Origin: Cyclobacteriaceae bacterium
GTDB taxonomy: Bacteria; Bacteroidota; Bacteroidia; Cytophagales; Cyclobacteriaceae
Length of the DNA: 64,000 nucleotides
Assembly (NCBI GenBank): GCA_028285685.1
Contig: JANQOR010000012.1
Span: forward strand, 97,823 to 161,822
Direction of reading: 5' to 3'
In this document: in pieces, positions 26,353 through 34,045 of the stretch
Layout of the letters: the number at the start of each line of letters is the position of its first letter
Position numbering within the stretch: position 1 is the stretch's first letter
Notes under the pieces: model-generated
What the model was told of the DNA's origin: nothing
Seen by the model: only the letters and a program-made list of their open reading frames with translations
The model's database searches: none
Translations under genes and position numbers: made by a program

Positions 26353-27029
26353 AACTCGAATTCTTCTTTTGTGATTCGGTAATAGGAAATTTTTGCTCCA
26401 ACTTCGACACTCATCGGTGGTTCCCTTTTCGAGTCAAAGATTTGTAGTGGTGTTCTGCCAATAACATTCCAGCCCCCAGGACTAGCCAAGGAATAAATAC
26501 CCGTTTGCTCACCACCAATACCTACTGATCCACCTTCAAGGAACTTCCGGGGGTTGGATTTTCTTGGACAGGCAAGTCGTTCGTCCAGGCCATCCATGTA
26601 GATAAAACCTGGTGTGAATCCAATCAAAATGGCACGATAAATACTGTCCAAGTGGATACGGATCATTTCCTCCTGCGAAAGTCCAGCATATTCGGCAACT
26701 TCGTCCAGGTCTTGACCCATCTCATAACATATTGGAATTTGTATTTTCGGGGTTGAAATTGATTTTTTCTTACTCAAATTCTGAGTGGTCGCCAGTTTTT
26801 CGATAAATGTTGAATCCTCGTGAGAATGAAAAAGCGCGATGGAGTTGTAGGACGGAACAACATCCAACAATACCTTGCCTAGCATGTCCTTAATCAGTCT
26901 TGTACTCTCATGAATTTTTTCGATCTGAATATCCGCAGGTCCTTGCAACAAGGTTGTATTCTCTCCTAGAGGAATGATATCCCACGAGATCTTATTGAAC
27001 TGCAATGATTGTGGCTCCTTTCTTGTCAA
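26340..27029 (-). CDS. pxpB: 5-oxoprolinase subunit PxpB
   Basis: 229 residues of the KipI/AHS1 family, with AILIGFTPGFIYMDGLDERL, CPRKSNPRKFLEGGSVGIGG and TGIYSLASPGGWNVIGRTPL. The ATG at 27029 overlaps pxpA by 38 bases. A TTG at 27005 is preceded by AAAGGAG nine bases away and would reduce the overlap to 14 bases, so the true N-terminus could be eight residues shorter. Its partner is PxpC; in Bacillus the pair also inhibits KinA. Confidence 0.92.
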   Translation of the reverse strand: MTRKEPQSLQFNKISWDIIPLGENTTLLQGPADIQIEKIHESTRLIKDMLGKVLLDVVPSYNSIALFHSHEDSTFIEKLATTQNLSKKKSISTPKIQIPICYEMGQDLDEVAEYAGLSQEEMIRIHLDSIYRAILIGFTPGFIYMDGLDERLACPRKSNPRKFLEGGSVGIGGEQTGIYSLASPGGWNVIGRTPLQIFDSKREPPMSVEVGAKISYYRITKEEFELWEN

Positions 27030-27741
27030 GATGATCGTGAATTGCTTTAGCCAAATTTACGGCACCGTTTGTATCGCTATGTAGACAAATCGTGCGCGCA
27101 TCAATTTGCAGCTCTGTTTCTCCGTTGAATGCTCGCTTATGGAACGTTAAATTTTCAACCTGCTCCAAAACCTCTTCTTCCTTGTGAATCATAGCATCAT
27201 CAAACTTTCTGTTCCGTAGCGTCTTATCAAGTTCATACTTACGGTCTGCAAATGCCTCACCAATAAAAGTAATTCCGGCTTTTAGTGCCTCCTTTTCCGT
27301 TTCCGAATGTGACAACCCATACAATCTAGTGTCTGGATCGATTTCGAGAAGTGTCGAAATTATCAAGTGTGAGATTCCAGCGTCAATGGAAGCCAAATTA
27401 TACAGTGCTCCATGCGGCTTAACATGGTGAAGTTCTTGCCCAGCTACTGCTGCTTGCGCTTTCACGAGTAAGACCTGTTCCTTTATGGATTCCGCCAATT
27501 CACTCGGTTCTATCTCCATCACGATCCTACCAAAGTTTTCCCTATCAGGAAAGCCAGGATGGGCGCCGATCGCCACATTATTTCTTATAGCTAGATCGAT
27601 GGTTCTTTTAACAGAACTTTGGTCTCCCGCATGACCACCGCATGCAATATTGCAAGAGGTGATGTAGGGCATGATTTGTTCGTCAAGCGCTGAATCGGGT
27701 TGTTCACCAAGGTCGGAGTTAAGGTCAATTACAGTCGTCAT
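26992..27741 (-). CDS. pxpA: 5-oxoprolinase subunit PxpA (LamB/YcsF family)
   Basis: 249 residues from the ATG at 27741 (MTTVIDLNSDLGE); the frame extends 21 bases further without support. Family motifs are DLNSDLGE, SCNIACGGHAGDQSSVKRTI, NVAIGAHPGFPDRENFGR, HHVKPHGALYNL and EAFADRKYE. It is the third subunit of 5-oxoprolinase, in which PxpA is thought to act with PxpB/C on ATP-activated 5-oxoproline. The order pxpA-pxpB-pxpC is the usual one. Confidence 0.93.
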   Translation of the reverse strand: MTTVIDLNSDLGEQPDSALDEQIMPYITSCNIACGGHAGDQSSVKRTIDLAIRNNVAIGAHPGFPDRENFGRIVMEIEPSELAESIKEQVLLVKAQAAVAGQELHHVKPHGALYNLASIDAGISHLIISTLLEIDPDTRLYGLSHSETEKEALKAGITFIGEAFADRKYELDKTLRNRKFDDAMIHKEEEVLEQVENLTFHKRAFNGETELQIDARTICLHSDTNGAVNLAKAIHDHLDKKGATIIAVQ

Positions 27742-27833
27742 TGAAAATAAAGTTACCCGCACGATGGGTCTTTACCCCATTTTTTACTTTAAATCTATAT
27801 TCAAGGCTGTAGAAAGCGGATTTGGCGAACAGA

Positions 27834-29036
27834 CTAAATAAAGTTAAAAACGCTGTTAAAACTCCTGAAGCTTATAATCAAGCTGACAACGATCACCAAT
27901 CCTGCCAGTACATTTTGTAATGGCTTGTTTGTAAAATCCCCAAGCAAGGACTTTTTGTTACTGATGTAAATCAGGAAAAACACAATGATCGGAAGTAAAA
28001 TCCCATTAGCGATTTGGGCAACTCGAATAACCTCAATTGGGCTGTATCCTACCATTGAAAAGATGGTCCCGATTCCAAGCACAAAGATCCAGATCAACCT
28101 AAACTTCAATGACTTCTCATCTCCATCCCATCGCAAAATCCCTTTTGCAGTGAGAGCTGCTGCTAGCGGGGCGGTTATTGAGGAGGAGATACCAGCGGCA
28201 AATAATCCCGTCGCCAAAAAATACTTGGCCCAACTACCCAGGAGAGGTTCCAGCTGGGCTGCCATGTCATTGATGTTGGAAACGCCTCCCTTGCCATAGA
28301 GCGCTGCAGCACTCGTGATCACAATTGCCATAGAAATGAGTCCACCAATCCCAATAGCTACTCCGTTCTCCACTCGAAGCTCTGGCAGCTCATCCTTGTT
28401 CTTCCATTTTTCTTTCACAGCAGACGCATGTAAAAACAGGTTGTATGGGACCACTGTAGTTCCGATCAAAGCCAATATGGCCAACTGGCTCTTTGCATCG
28501 AAGGTTGGGACAAACAGACCTGACAAAATTGCAGAAACATCCGGCCTAATAACGATCGCTGTAAGAATGAATACCACGCTCATTAGGAGAACCAGTGCGA
28601 TTAGAATCTTCTCGATGATCTTAATCTTTCCTACAAAGAGAATTGCAAATGCGGCCAGGCCAATGATCACAGGCCAGGGTATTGAATCCCCAAATACTCC
28701 GCCAATTCCAAGAGCAGATCCTGAAATATTGCCTGCCTCGTAAGCGGCATTTCCAAAAACAATTGCCATGAAGACCAGGGCTATGCTCAGAATCTTGAGG
28801 GCTGGGTTCTTAATTTCAGACTGGATTGCTTCTCCCAGGCCTCTTTGTGTAATCAGTCCCAGCCGGGCGGCCATTTCCTGCAAAATGATGGTCGCAATTA
28901 CAGCAAAAAGTAGAACCCAGAGCAGCGTATATCCAAAATCAGCTCCCACCACAGTGCAGACAGTAAGTGTCCCAGGACCAATGAAAGCTGCTGTTACGAG
29001 TGTGCTTGGACCAAAGTATTTTTTCAGAAAGCTCAT
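27834..29036 (-). CDS. NRAMP-fold transporter lacking the metal-binding motifs
   Basis: 400 residues with about 11 membrane helices and clear NRAMP/APC-fold similarity (FIGPGTLTVCTVVGADFGY in helix 1, TTVVPYNLFLHASAVKE in helix 6, LEPLLGSWAKYFLATGLFAA). In true NRAMP metal transporters helix 1 has DPGN and helix 6 has MPH. Here residues 20-23 are GPGT and 196-198 are VPY, so the Asp, Asn, Met and His ligands are missing. It lies 92 bases upstream of pxpA on the same strand. The substrate may therefore be an organic acid such as 5-oxoproline, or a different ion. That is inference from the position and the lost residues. Confidence 0.87.
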   Translation of the reverse strand: MSFLKKYFGPSTLVTAAFIGPGTLTVCTVVGADFGYTLLWVLLFAVIATIILQEMAARLGLITQRGLGEAIQSEIKNPALKILSIALVFMAIVFGNAAYEAGNISGSALGIGGVFGDSIPWPVIIGLAAFAILFVGKIKIIEKILIALVLLMSVVFILTAIVIRPDVSAILSGLFVPTFDAKSQLAILALIGTTVVPYNLFLHASAVKEKWKNKDELPELRVENGVAIGIGGLISMAIVITSAAALYGKGGVSNINDMAAQLEPLLGSWAKYFLATGLFAAGISSSITAPLAAALTAKGILRWDGDEKSLKFRLIWIFVLGIGTIFSMVGYSPIEVIRVAQIANGILLPIIVFFLIYISNKKSLLGDFTNKPLQNVLAGLVIVVSLIISFRSFNSVFNFI

Positions 29037-29081
29037 ACAGGCGTTGAAGGTAAGAAATCATGCCAAATATTTGACAGGATC

Positions 29082-29516
29082 CTATAAATATCCGATCTCC
29101 TCTGAGAGAGCGACCTTACTTTTGGCGAAGTTGCCGGTCCCAAAAGCTATTTCCTTCCCCGCTTCATTGTATAGTGTGGATTCAGCAGTCCAGAGATTTT
29201 TCGAACGGTAGCGAACTTTTCCGACAGACCTAATAATGCCCTGGTTCGCCGGACGAACAAGGTTGATATTAAAGCTTGTGGTTAAAACAAAGACATCAGT
29301 CACAATCGAGTTGACAGCAAAGAAAGCTGCATCGTCCAGCAATTTGAAGTACACCGAACCGTGAATGGCACCAAGTGCATGAAAATATTTCTCTGAAACG
29401 GTGAGTCCTATTTCCGCTTCTGCCTCACTGATTTTAATCGTGGTAGTGTCATAAATATGTGTATTCATGTTCGCGGATAAGTACATCCGCTCCAATTTCT
29501 GGAAATGTGTACTCAT
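29082..29516 (-). CDS. PaaI-family hotdog thioesterase
   Basis: 144 residues with one hotdog fold. The active-site segment is ALGAIHGSVYFKLLDDAAFF, with the Asp typical of PaaI-type acyl-CoA thioesterases, followed by LTTSFNINLVRPANQGIIRS. It should hydrolyse short-chain or aromatic acyl-CoA. It overlaps the NRDE gene by four bases (ATGA at 29513-29516) and is 45 bases before the NRAMP-like gene, so all of these may be one transcript. Confidence 0.88.
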   Translation of the reverse strand: MSTHFQKLERMYLSANMNTHIYDTTTIKISEAEAEIGLTVSEKYFHALGAIHGSVYFKLLDDAAFFAVNSIVTDVFVLTTSFNINLVRPANQGIIRSVGKVRYRSKNLWTAESTLYNEAGKEIAFGTGNFAKSKVALSEEIGYL

Positions 29517-30283
29517 ACACTAACCTTTTCCACACTAAATGAATAAGAAACTGTCTTGTCCTCCCTTTGTCCAACAGGATAGCTTTTTTCCATAAATTCA
29601 ACTTTGCCTTTGTAGTCAATTGTGATGGCAGTGGAACAACATGTTCCGTAATTGGAAGTTCGAATGCACATTGCAGAAACTGCCCGCTCCACTTCTAGTG
29701 GCAGACCGGTTTCAGGAAGATCGCGATCAGAAGCTACCTCCTCATCCTGCATCAATTGAATAAGATCCTCCAGTCGAAAATCGTCCCGAATTTTGGCCTT
29801 AAAGCTATTTTTTGCCTTCTCAACCTTTGGCCAGGCGGTATCCAGCAAAGCATTGCTCAACCCATAAACACCATCGCCTAGAAGATTGACCTTGTTTTCG
29901 TAGTTACTGATATGTGTCATTTCATCATCTAGCGTAAGTAGATTAAATCCATTATACTCGTCGCCTTTTTGAAGGACCTCTTCGCAGTACTTTTTTGAAG
30001 AGTCCTCTCTCAACAGAAATTCGACGGGCAGATCGCCTCTTGATCTGACATCTTCACGAATATTAGAAATGTCCCGGTAGTTGGTGACAGCCGCAAATCG
30101 ACCATTTTTGTCAACTCCCATCCAAGTTCCTTTAGCCTTTAGATCCCTTCCTGCTAAAATGCCTTGGTGATCCTTCCACCAGCCAGCGGGCGATGTCGGT
30201 CGATCATAAAATTCATCACGGTTAGCAGCCAAAATCAGTTTAAAATCCGGATGTGAGTTGTATGCAAAAACGATTAGACACAT
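29513..30283 (-). CDS. NRDE/TANGO2-family protein
   Basis: 256 residues starting MCLIVFAYNSHPDFKLILAA. The ATG at 30283 is chosen over one six bases upstream because the family has an N-terminal nucleophile-like Cys at position 2. The signature NRDEFYDRPTSPAGWW gives the family its name, and KGTWMGVDKNGRFAAVTNYR and YGLSNALLDTAWPKV follow. TANGO2 homologues are linked to haem and lipid handling; the bacterial role is unsettled. It overlaps the thioesterase gene. Confidence 0.9.
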   Translation of the reverse strand: MCLIVFAYNSHPDFKLILAANRDEFYDRPTSPAGWWKDHQGILAGRDLKAKGTWMGVDKNGRFAAVTNYRDISNIREDVRSRGDLPVEFLLREDSSKKYCEEVLQKGDEYNGFNLLTLDDEMTHISNYENKVNLLGDGVYGLSNALLDTAWPKVEKAKNSFKAKIRDDFRLEDLIQLMQDEEVASDRDLPETGLPLEVERAVSAMCIRTSNYGTCCSTAITIDYKGKVEFMEKSYPVGQREDKTVSYSFSVEKVSV

Positions 30284-30389
30284 ATTCAATTAATAATTGA
30301 AATTTAAGAATTATCGTTCACTTTGAGATTGACTAAGCGCTAACACTTCTTATGGGAAGATCAGAAATTTATACATTTGAACGACCTGC

Positions 30390-31487
30390 ATGAAAGATAA
30401 CCTGAATCTTTGCTTCCTCCTTGTTCGAGCTATCCTGCTTCAGGTTATTGTGTATCCGCTTCATTCGCAAAACATCATTCCAAATCCCTCTTTTGAAATT
30501 GGCGACTGTCAATACAGTTACACACGTAGGCCTCACGAATTCCGGGTTTCCGACTGGCATATGGCCGATAGCGGCACTCCCGATTATTTTAACAAATGCT
30601 CCAATAGAACGGCAGGTGTGCCTTACAACTGGGCAGGTGTTGGCGACCCAGCCGACGGTGATTCCTACATAGGCATTTATTTGAAAAAAGGTATCTATCA
30701 AGAGAACATCGGTGTCAAATTGAGCGAACCATTAAAGAAAGGAGTCAAATATTATGGACGTTTTTCTATAGCTACAGTAGCTAACGCTGAATATTTTCCA
30801 TGCGAGATTTCTCTAGCGTTCACCCATGATCCAATGTTTATTGATCTAACCTCCTCATTTGACAAAAGACAATTGAGGATACCTTTTCCAGATCATGAGA
30901 AGTATATGGATTTCAGCTGGCATGTGTTAGAGTTCTCACACGTTGCTACCGGAAATGAAAACTATCTATATATCGGATCTTTGACTAAAAACACTGAGTT
31001 ATGTGAAAAGAACAAGTACCGAGTTCGGAAAGAATCGATGCTCAAAAACGCCTCCTACGTGTTTCTTGACGATTTCTATTTTGGAGAGACACTCGATTAT
31101 CAGCCACCTATTCCCAGTTTCGAGTTTGCATCTGAAGTAGAGCCAATAAACATTCTTTTTGACTTTGATGAGGACTTTCTTACTAATCAAACAATTTCAG
31201 TGTTGGACTCATTGGTCAATTTCCTTCACAATTCTGATTATCACCTTCTGGTTACAGGAGGAACTGACTCAAGGGGAACCAATGACTACAATCTGGGTTT
31301 AGGTTTGAGGCGAGCTGATGCAGTAAGTCGTTATCTCACATTTCATGGTCTTGATCAGGAAAGAATTGGTACAAAGTCAATTGGCGAAACCAATCCTACA
31401 TATCCAAACCACTCGGAGGAAACAAGAAGCCTGAACAGATCCGCACTCATTGAATTTTATAAGGAAACTACCGTCCCTGAGAATTAA
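30390..31487 (+). CDS. OmpA-family outer-membrane protein
   Basis: 365 residues. An N-terminal signal (ending LHSQN) leads into a carbohydrate-binding-like beta-sandwich region (NIIPNPSFEIGDCQYSY at 28-44 and FLDDFYFGETLDYQPP). The C-terminal 110 residues are an OmpA peptidoglycan-binding domain with ILFDFDEDFLT, TGGTDSRGTNDYN, LGLRRADAVSRYL and RSLNRSALIEF. It probably tethers the outer membrane to peptidoglycan. Its stop shares one base with the next ATG (TAATG at 31485-31489). Confidence 0.88.
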   Translation: MKDNLNLCFLLVRAILLQVIVYPLHSQNIIPNPSFEIGDCQYSYTRRPHEFRVSDWHMADSGTPDYFNKCSNRTAGVPYNWAGVGDPADGDSYIGIYLKKGIYQENIGVKLSEPLKKGVKYYGRFSIATVANAEYFPCEISLAFTHDPMFIDLTSSFDKRQLRIPFPDHEKYMDFSWHVLEFSHVATGNENYLYIGSLTKNTELCEKNKYRVRKESMLKNASYVFLDDFYFGETLDYQPPIPSFEFASEVEPINILFDFDEDFLTNQTISVLDSLVNFLHNSDYHLLVTGGTDSRGTNDYNLGLGLRRADAVSRYLTFHGLDQERIGTKSIGETNPTYPNHSEETRSLNRSALIEFYKETTVPEN

Positions 31488-32428
31488 TGAAAACTGTTTG
31501 GAAATATCTAAAAGACTACCAAAAGGAACACTTTGACTTAAAAGTGTATTTGGCTATTCTCATTTTTCTTGCAATATGTATCGCACTAAACTATCGTTAC
31601 GATTTTGAGGATAGTGTTGTAGATTCCTATTCCGGAAGGCCAATCAAATGGGTCTGGATGTTTCTATTCCAAGGAGGTCCCTTCCTCGTTGTTTGTTTCA
31701 TACTTTTTCTTTTTAACAAATCGAGGGATTGGCTCACCAGCCAAAATTTTTGGTTGAAATTCTTCGTTGGTTTTGGCTTATTAGCTTTAGACCGATCTTT
31801 TTACGGTTTTGACTTCTTGAAGGAGTCACTTCATCGTTTGGAAGCCCCTTTCATCCTGAGATGCATCGGCTGGAGTTCAAGTCTTTTGCTGGTGGTGATC
31901 CCCCTTCTACTACTCTACCAATTTCTGGAAAAAGACGATATCAAAAACTGGTATGGCTTGAGTTGGAAAAAGTTTGACCCGAAACCCTATTTGTTTATGC
32001 TGGGTATTGCGACTGTTTTTCTAGGGATTGGTTCCTTCACCGCCGACATCCAGAACTTTTACCCGAAATACAATCACTCAGGTGTTAGCATGTTTATTAG
32101 GCATACCGGCACACCTGAGTGGATCGTTGCCAGTGTCTTCGAGTTTTGCTATGGAAGTAATTTCATCTATGTAGAAGTTATGTTTCGTGGATTCTTAATC
32201 TTTGCCTTTTCCAGGACATTGGGAAGCTATGCTGTACTTCCAATGGTAGCTTCTTACGCTTTTCTCCATTTTGGCAAGCCGATGGGGGAAACCATTAGTT
32301 CCATTTTTGGCGGATACGTACTAGGTATTATATCCTACAACAGCCGCAATGTGTGGGGCGGTATTTTTATCCACTTGGGTGTGGCCTGGATCATGGAGCT
32401 CTTTGGGTGGTTGCAAAGTTTGAGGTAA
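31487..32428 (+). CDS. CPBP-family intramembrane protein
   Basis: 313 residues with about eight hydrophobic helices. The last third has the CPBP (CAAX-like) arrangement YVEVMFRGFLIFAF, SYAFLHFGKP and IFIHLGVAWIMEL. The canonical first motif is EExxxR; here the first Glu is Val (VEVMFR), while the second Glu, the Arg and both histidines remain. It may still be a metalloprotease, but activity is less certain. It is translationally coupled to the OmpA-like gene. Confidence 0.8.
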   Translation: MKTVWKYLKDYQKEHFDLKVYLAILIFLAICIALNYRYDFEDSVVDSYSGRPIKWVWMFLFQGGPFLVVCFILFLFNKSRDWLTSQNFWLKFFVGFGLLALDRSFYGFDFLKESLHRLEAPFILRCIGWSSSLLLVVIPLLLLYQFLEKDDIKNWYGLSWKKFDPKPYLFMLGIATVFLGIGSFTADIQNFYPKYNHSGVSMFIRHTGTPEWIVASVFEFCYGSNFIYVEVMFRGFLIFAFSRTLGSYAVLPMVASYAFLHFGKPMGETISSIFGGYVLGIISYNSRNVWGGIFIHLGVAWIMELFGWLQSLR

Positions 32429-32493
32429 CTTAAACTATCGTTAACTACTACTTTAGCACTAATACTTCAAGAGATCTCATAATGCCATATTAA

Positions 32494-33402
32494 ATGATGA
32501 AAAGATTTCTTTTGATAGGGCTCATTACCGGATTTATAGGAGCATGTGAAGACACGGCAACAGATGCCAGTACCAGTCCACCACCAGGCAATGAAAGTGC
32601 AAATGATCTCAATGTTGCCGGAGCAGGAGTTGTAAATTTCAGATACGACCCGTTGAGCAGAGATATTCCGATTTGGTATTACGTGCCTGAAGACAATCCA
32701 GGCCATCTCCCCATTCTACTTGTACTACATGGAACCAACCGAACTGCTGACTCCTATCGAGATAATTGGATACCACTATCCATTCAGCACAAAGTTATAA
32801 TCATCGCTCCTGAGTTCTCTGACAGAGATTTTCCCGGAAGTAGATCTTACAACCTTGGCAATTTGTTTGATCAAGACGGAAGCAGCGTGTCCGAAGAAAG
32901 ATGGACGTTCTCGATCATTGATCCAATTTTTGATTTTGTAGTTTCCGAGATTGACGGTAACCAAGAAACGTACGACATTTTTGGACATTCTGCTGGCGGG
33001 CAATTCGTGCATAGATTTCTTACATTTAAAGCAGATGCCAAGGCACATCGGTTCATTGCCGCGAATGCTGGATGGTACACACTCGCTGACGTGTCAGTAG
33101 AATTTCCATATGGACTCTCATCAACTCACATTACTCAGGAAGATCTTGGAACGTCATTTAACAGAGAATTGATTATCCTCTTAGGAGAGGCTGACACCGT
33201 TCGAGACAGCAATTTAAGAACCACTGTTGAGGCAGATGCACAAGGTCCTCATCGTCTGGCAAGAGGACAATTCTATTTCAGTAACGCCGAAAGCACAGCT
33301 AAAAACGCTGGCATGGAGTTTAAATGGATATTGGAGTTTGCTCCTGGGGTTGGACATAGCAATCGTGAGATAGCACCGTTTGCAGCTGACATTTTGTATT
33401 AA
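32494..33402 (+). CDS. Alpha/beta-hydrolase lipoprotein (esterase-like)
   Basis: 302 residues. A lipoprotein signal ends IGAC (Cys18), and a low-complexity linker rich in Thr, Ser and Pro follows. The alpha/beta-hydrolase core has ILLVLHGTNRTADSY with the oxyanion region, the nucleophile elbow GHSAGG, and a late histidine in PGVGHSNRE. This resembles the polyhydroxybutyrate depolymerase/feruloyl esterase type. It should act on the cell surface or in the periplasm. The substrate is unknown. A second frame continues directly after its stop (see 33502). Confidence 0.84.
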   Translation: MMKRFLLIGLITGFIGACEDTATDASTSPPPGNESANDLNVAGAGVVNFRYDPLSRDIPIWYYVPEDNPGHLPILLVLHGTNRTADSYRDNWIPLSIQHKVIIIAPEFSDRDFPGSRSYNLGNLFDQDGSSVSEERWTFSIIDPIFDFVVSEIDGNQETYDIFGHSAGGQFVHRFLTFKADAKAHRFIAANAGWYTLADVSVEFPYGLSSTHITQEDLGTSFNRELIILLGEADTVRDSNLRTTVEADAQGPHRLARGQFYFSNAESTAKNAGMEFKWILEFAPGVGHSNREIAPFAADILY

Positions 33403-33501
33403 AATCATTTCACTATCGAAGAAACAATTAAAATTCTTTGGCAAGCTTCCGCTACCAAAAAAGCTTGTCGCTTAAGTCTGACGGGAGAACCGCTGCCTCG
33501 A

Positions 33502-33729
33502 GTGATTCATCCCTACGGAGTATGTAAAAGTTCTGCCAACAAGATCATTCTGGTTTGTAAACAATCTGTAGGGTTCACCAAAGGGGGTGGTGGGGCCGGT
33601 TACCGAAACCTACTTCTGTTGAACATCGAAGAGGTAGAAATCCTGGATCAGGGATTTTCTATCTCTTCGGATTTTGATCCTGATGACATTCAGTACAAGG
33701 AATGGGTATATCATATACTTGCATTGTAA
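33502..33729 (+). CDS. Small unknown protein; 5' end uncertain
   Basis: 75 residues from the first usable start, GTG at 33502. The same frame is open back to the esterase stop at 33400-33402, and the 33 codons in between look coding (for example IEETIKILWQASATKKACRL and SLTGEPLP) but contain no ATG, GTG or TTG. Either translation begins at a rare codon such as ATT at 33427, or the protein is shortened, or the original start was lost. The compact beta-rich sequence (NKIILVCKQSVGFTKGGGG and YRNLLLLNIEEVEILD) recalls small SH3/WYL-like modules, but I cannot name the family. Its stop shares a base with the YwbE start (TAATG). Confidence 0.6.
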   Translation: MIHPYGVCKSSANKIILVCKQSVGFTKGGGGAGYRNLLLLNIEEVEILDQGFSISSDFDPDDIQYKEWVYHILAL

Positions 33730-33920
33730 TGGACGGAACAAATAGAAAAGACATTCACATTGGACAAACAGTAGAAGTCGTTCAGAAGCCTCACCAACGA
33801 ACAGGCCAATTGACAGAGGGAGTGGTGAAACGAATCCTCACCAAATCTGTCAACCACCCGCATGGTATTAAAGTTATGCTTGAATCTGGAGTTGTAGGTA
33901 GGGTGAAGAAGATCGTTTAG
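33729..33920 (+). CDS. ywbE: YwbE-family protein
   Basis: 63 residues from the ATG at 33729. The DUF2196/YwbE signature RKDIHIGQTVEVVQKPHQRT and LTEGVVKRILTKS is complete and the length is normal. It is a small, KOW-like basic protein of unknown role. It is translationally coupled to the preceding ORF. The 125 bases after it hold two weak inverted repeats but no further gene. Confidence 0.92.
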   Translation: MDGTNRKDIHIGQTVEVVQKPHQRTGQLTEGVVKRILTKSVNHPHGIKVMLESGVVGRVKKIV

Positions 33921-34045
33921 ATGTCTCTACATGTTTAAAAGACGCTAACGTTTATTTCTCTGTGCGTCCAAATTCTTATGACCACAGACTTAAGGCTGCC
34001 AAATCGAGTGAATTAGCAGCTAGATAAGTAAGAAAAGGTTACCAC

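Noticed and set aside
26340-27029. PxpB as a carbohydrate kinase or allophanate hydrolase
   Set aside because: The KipI motifs and the adjacent pxpA and pxpC fit 5-oxoprolinase; no urea or allophanate genes are present.
30372-30379. TACATTTG as promoter of the OmpA-like gene
   Set aside because: No TTTG or TTG at the right distance, and it lies too close to the start.
33945-34010. Inverted repeats GACGC...GCGTC and GCTGC...GCAGC after ywbE
   Set aside because: Five-base stems with loops of 16-18 bases and no T-run; not convincing as terminators.
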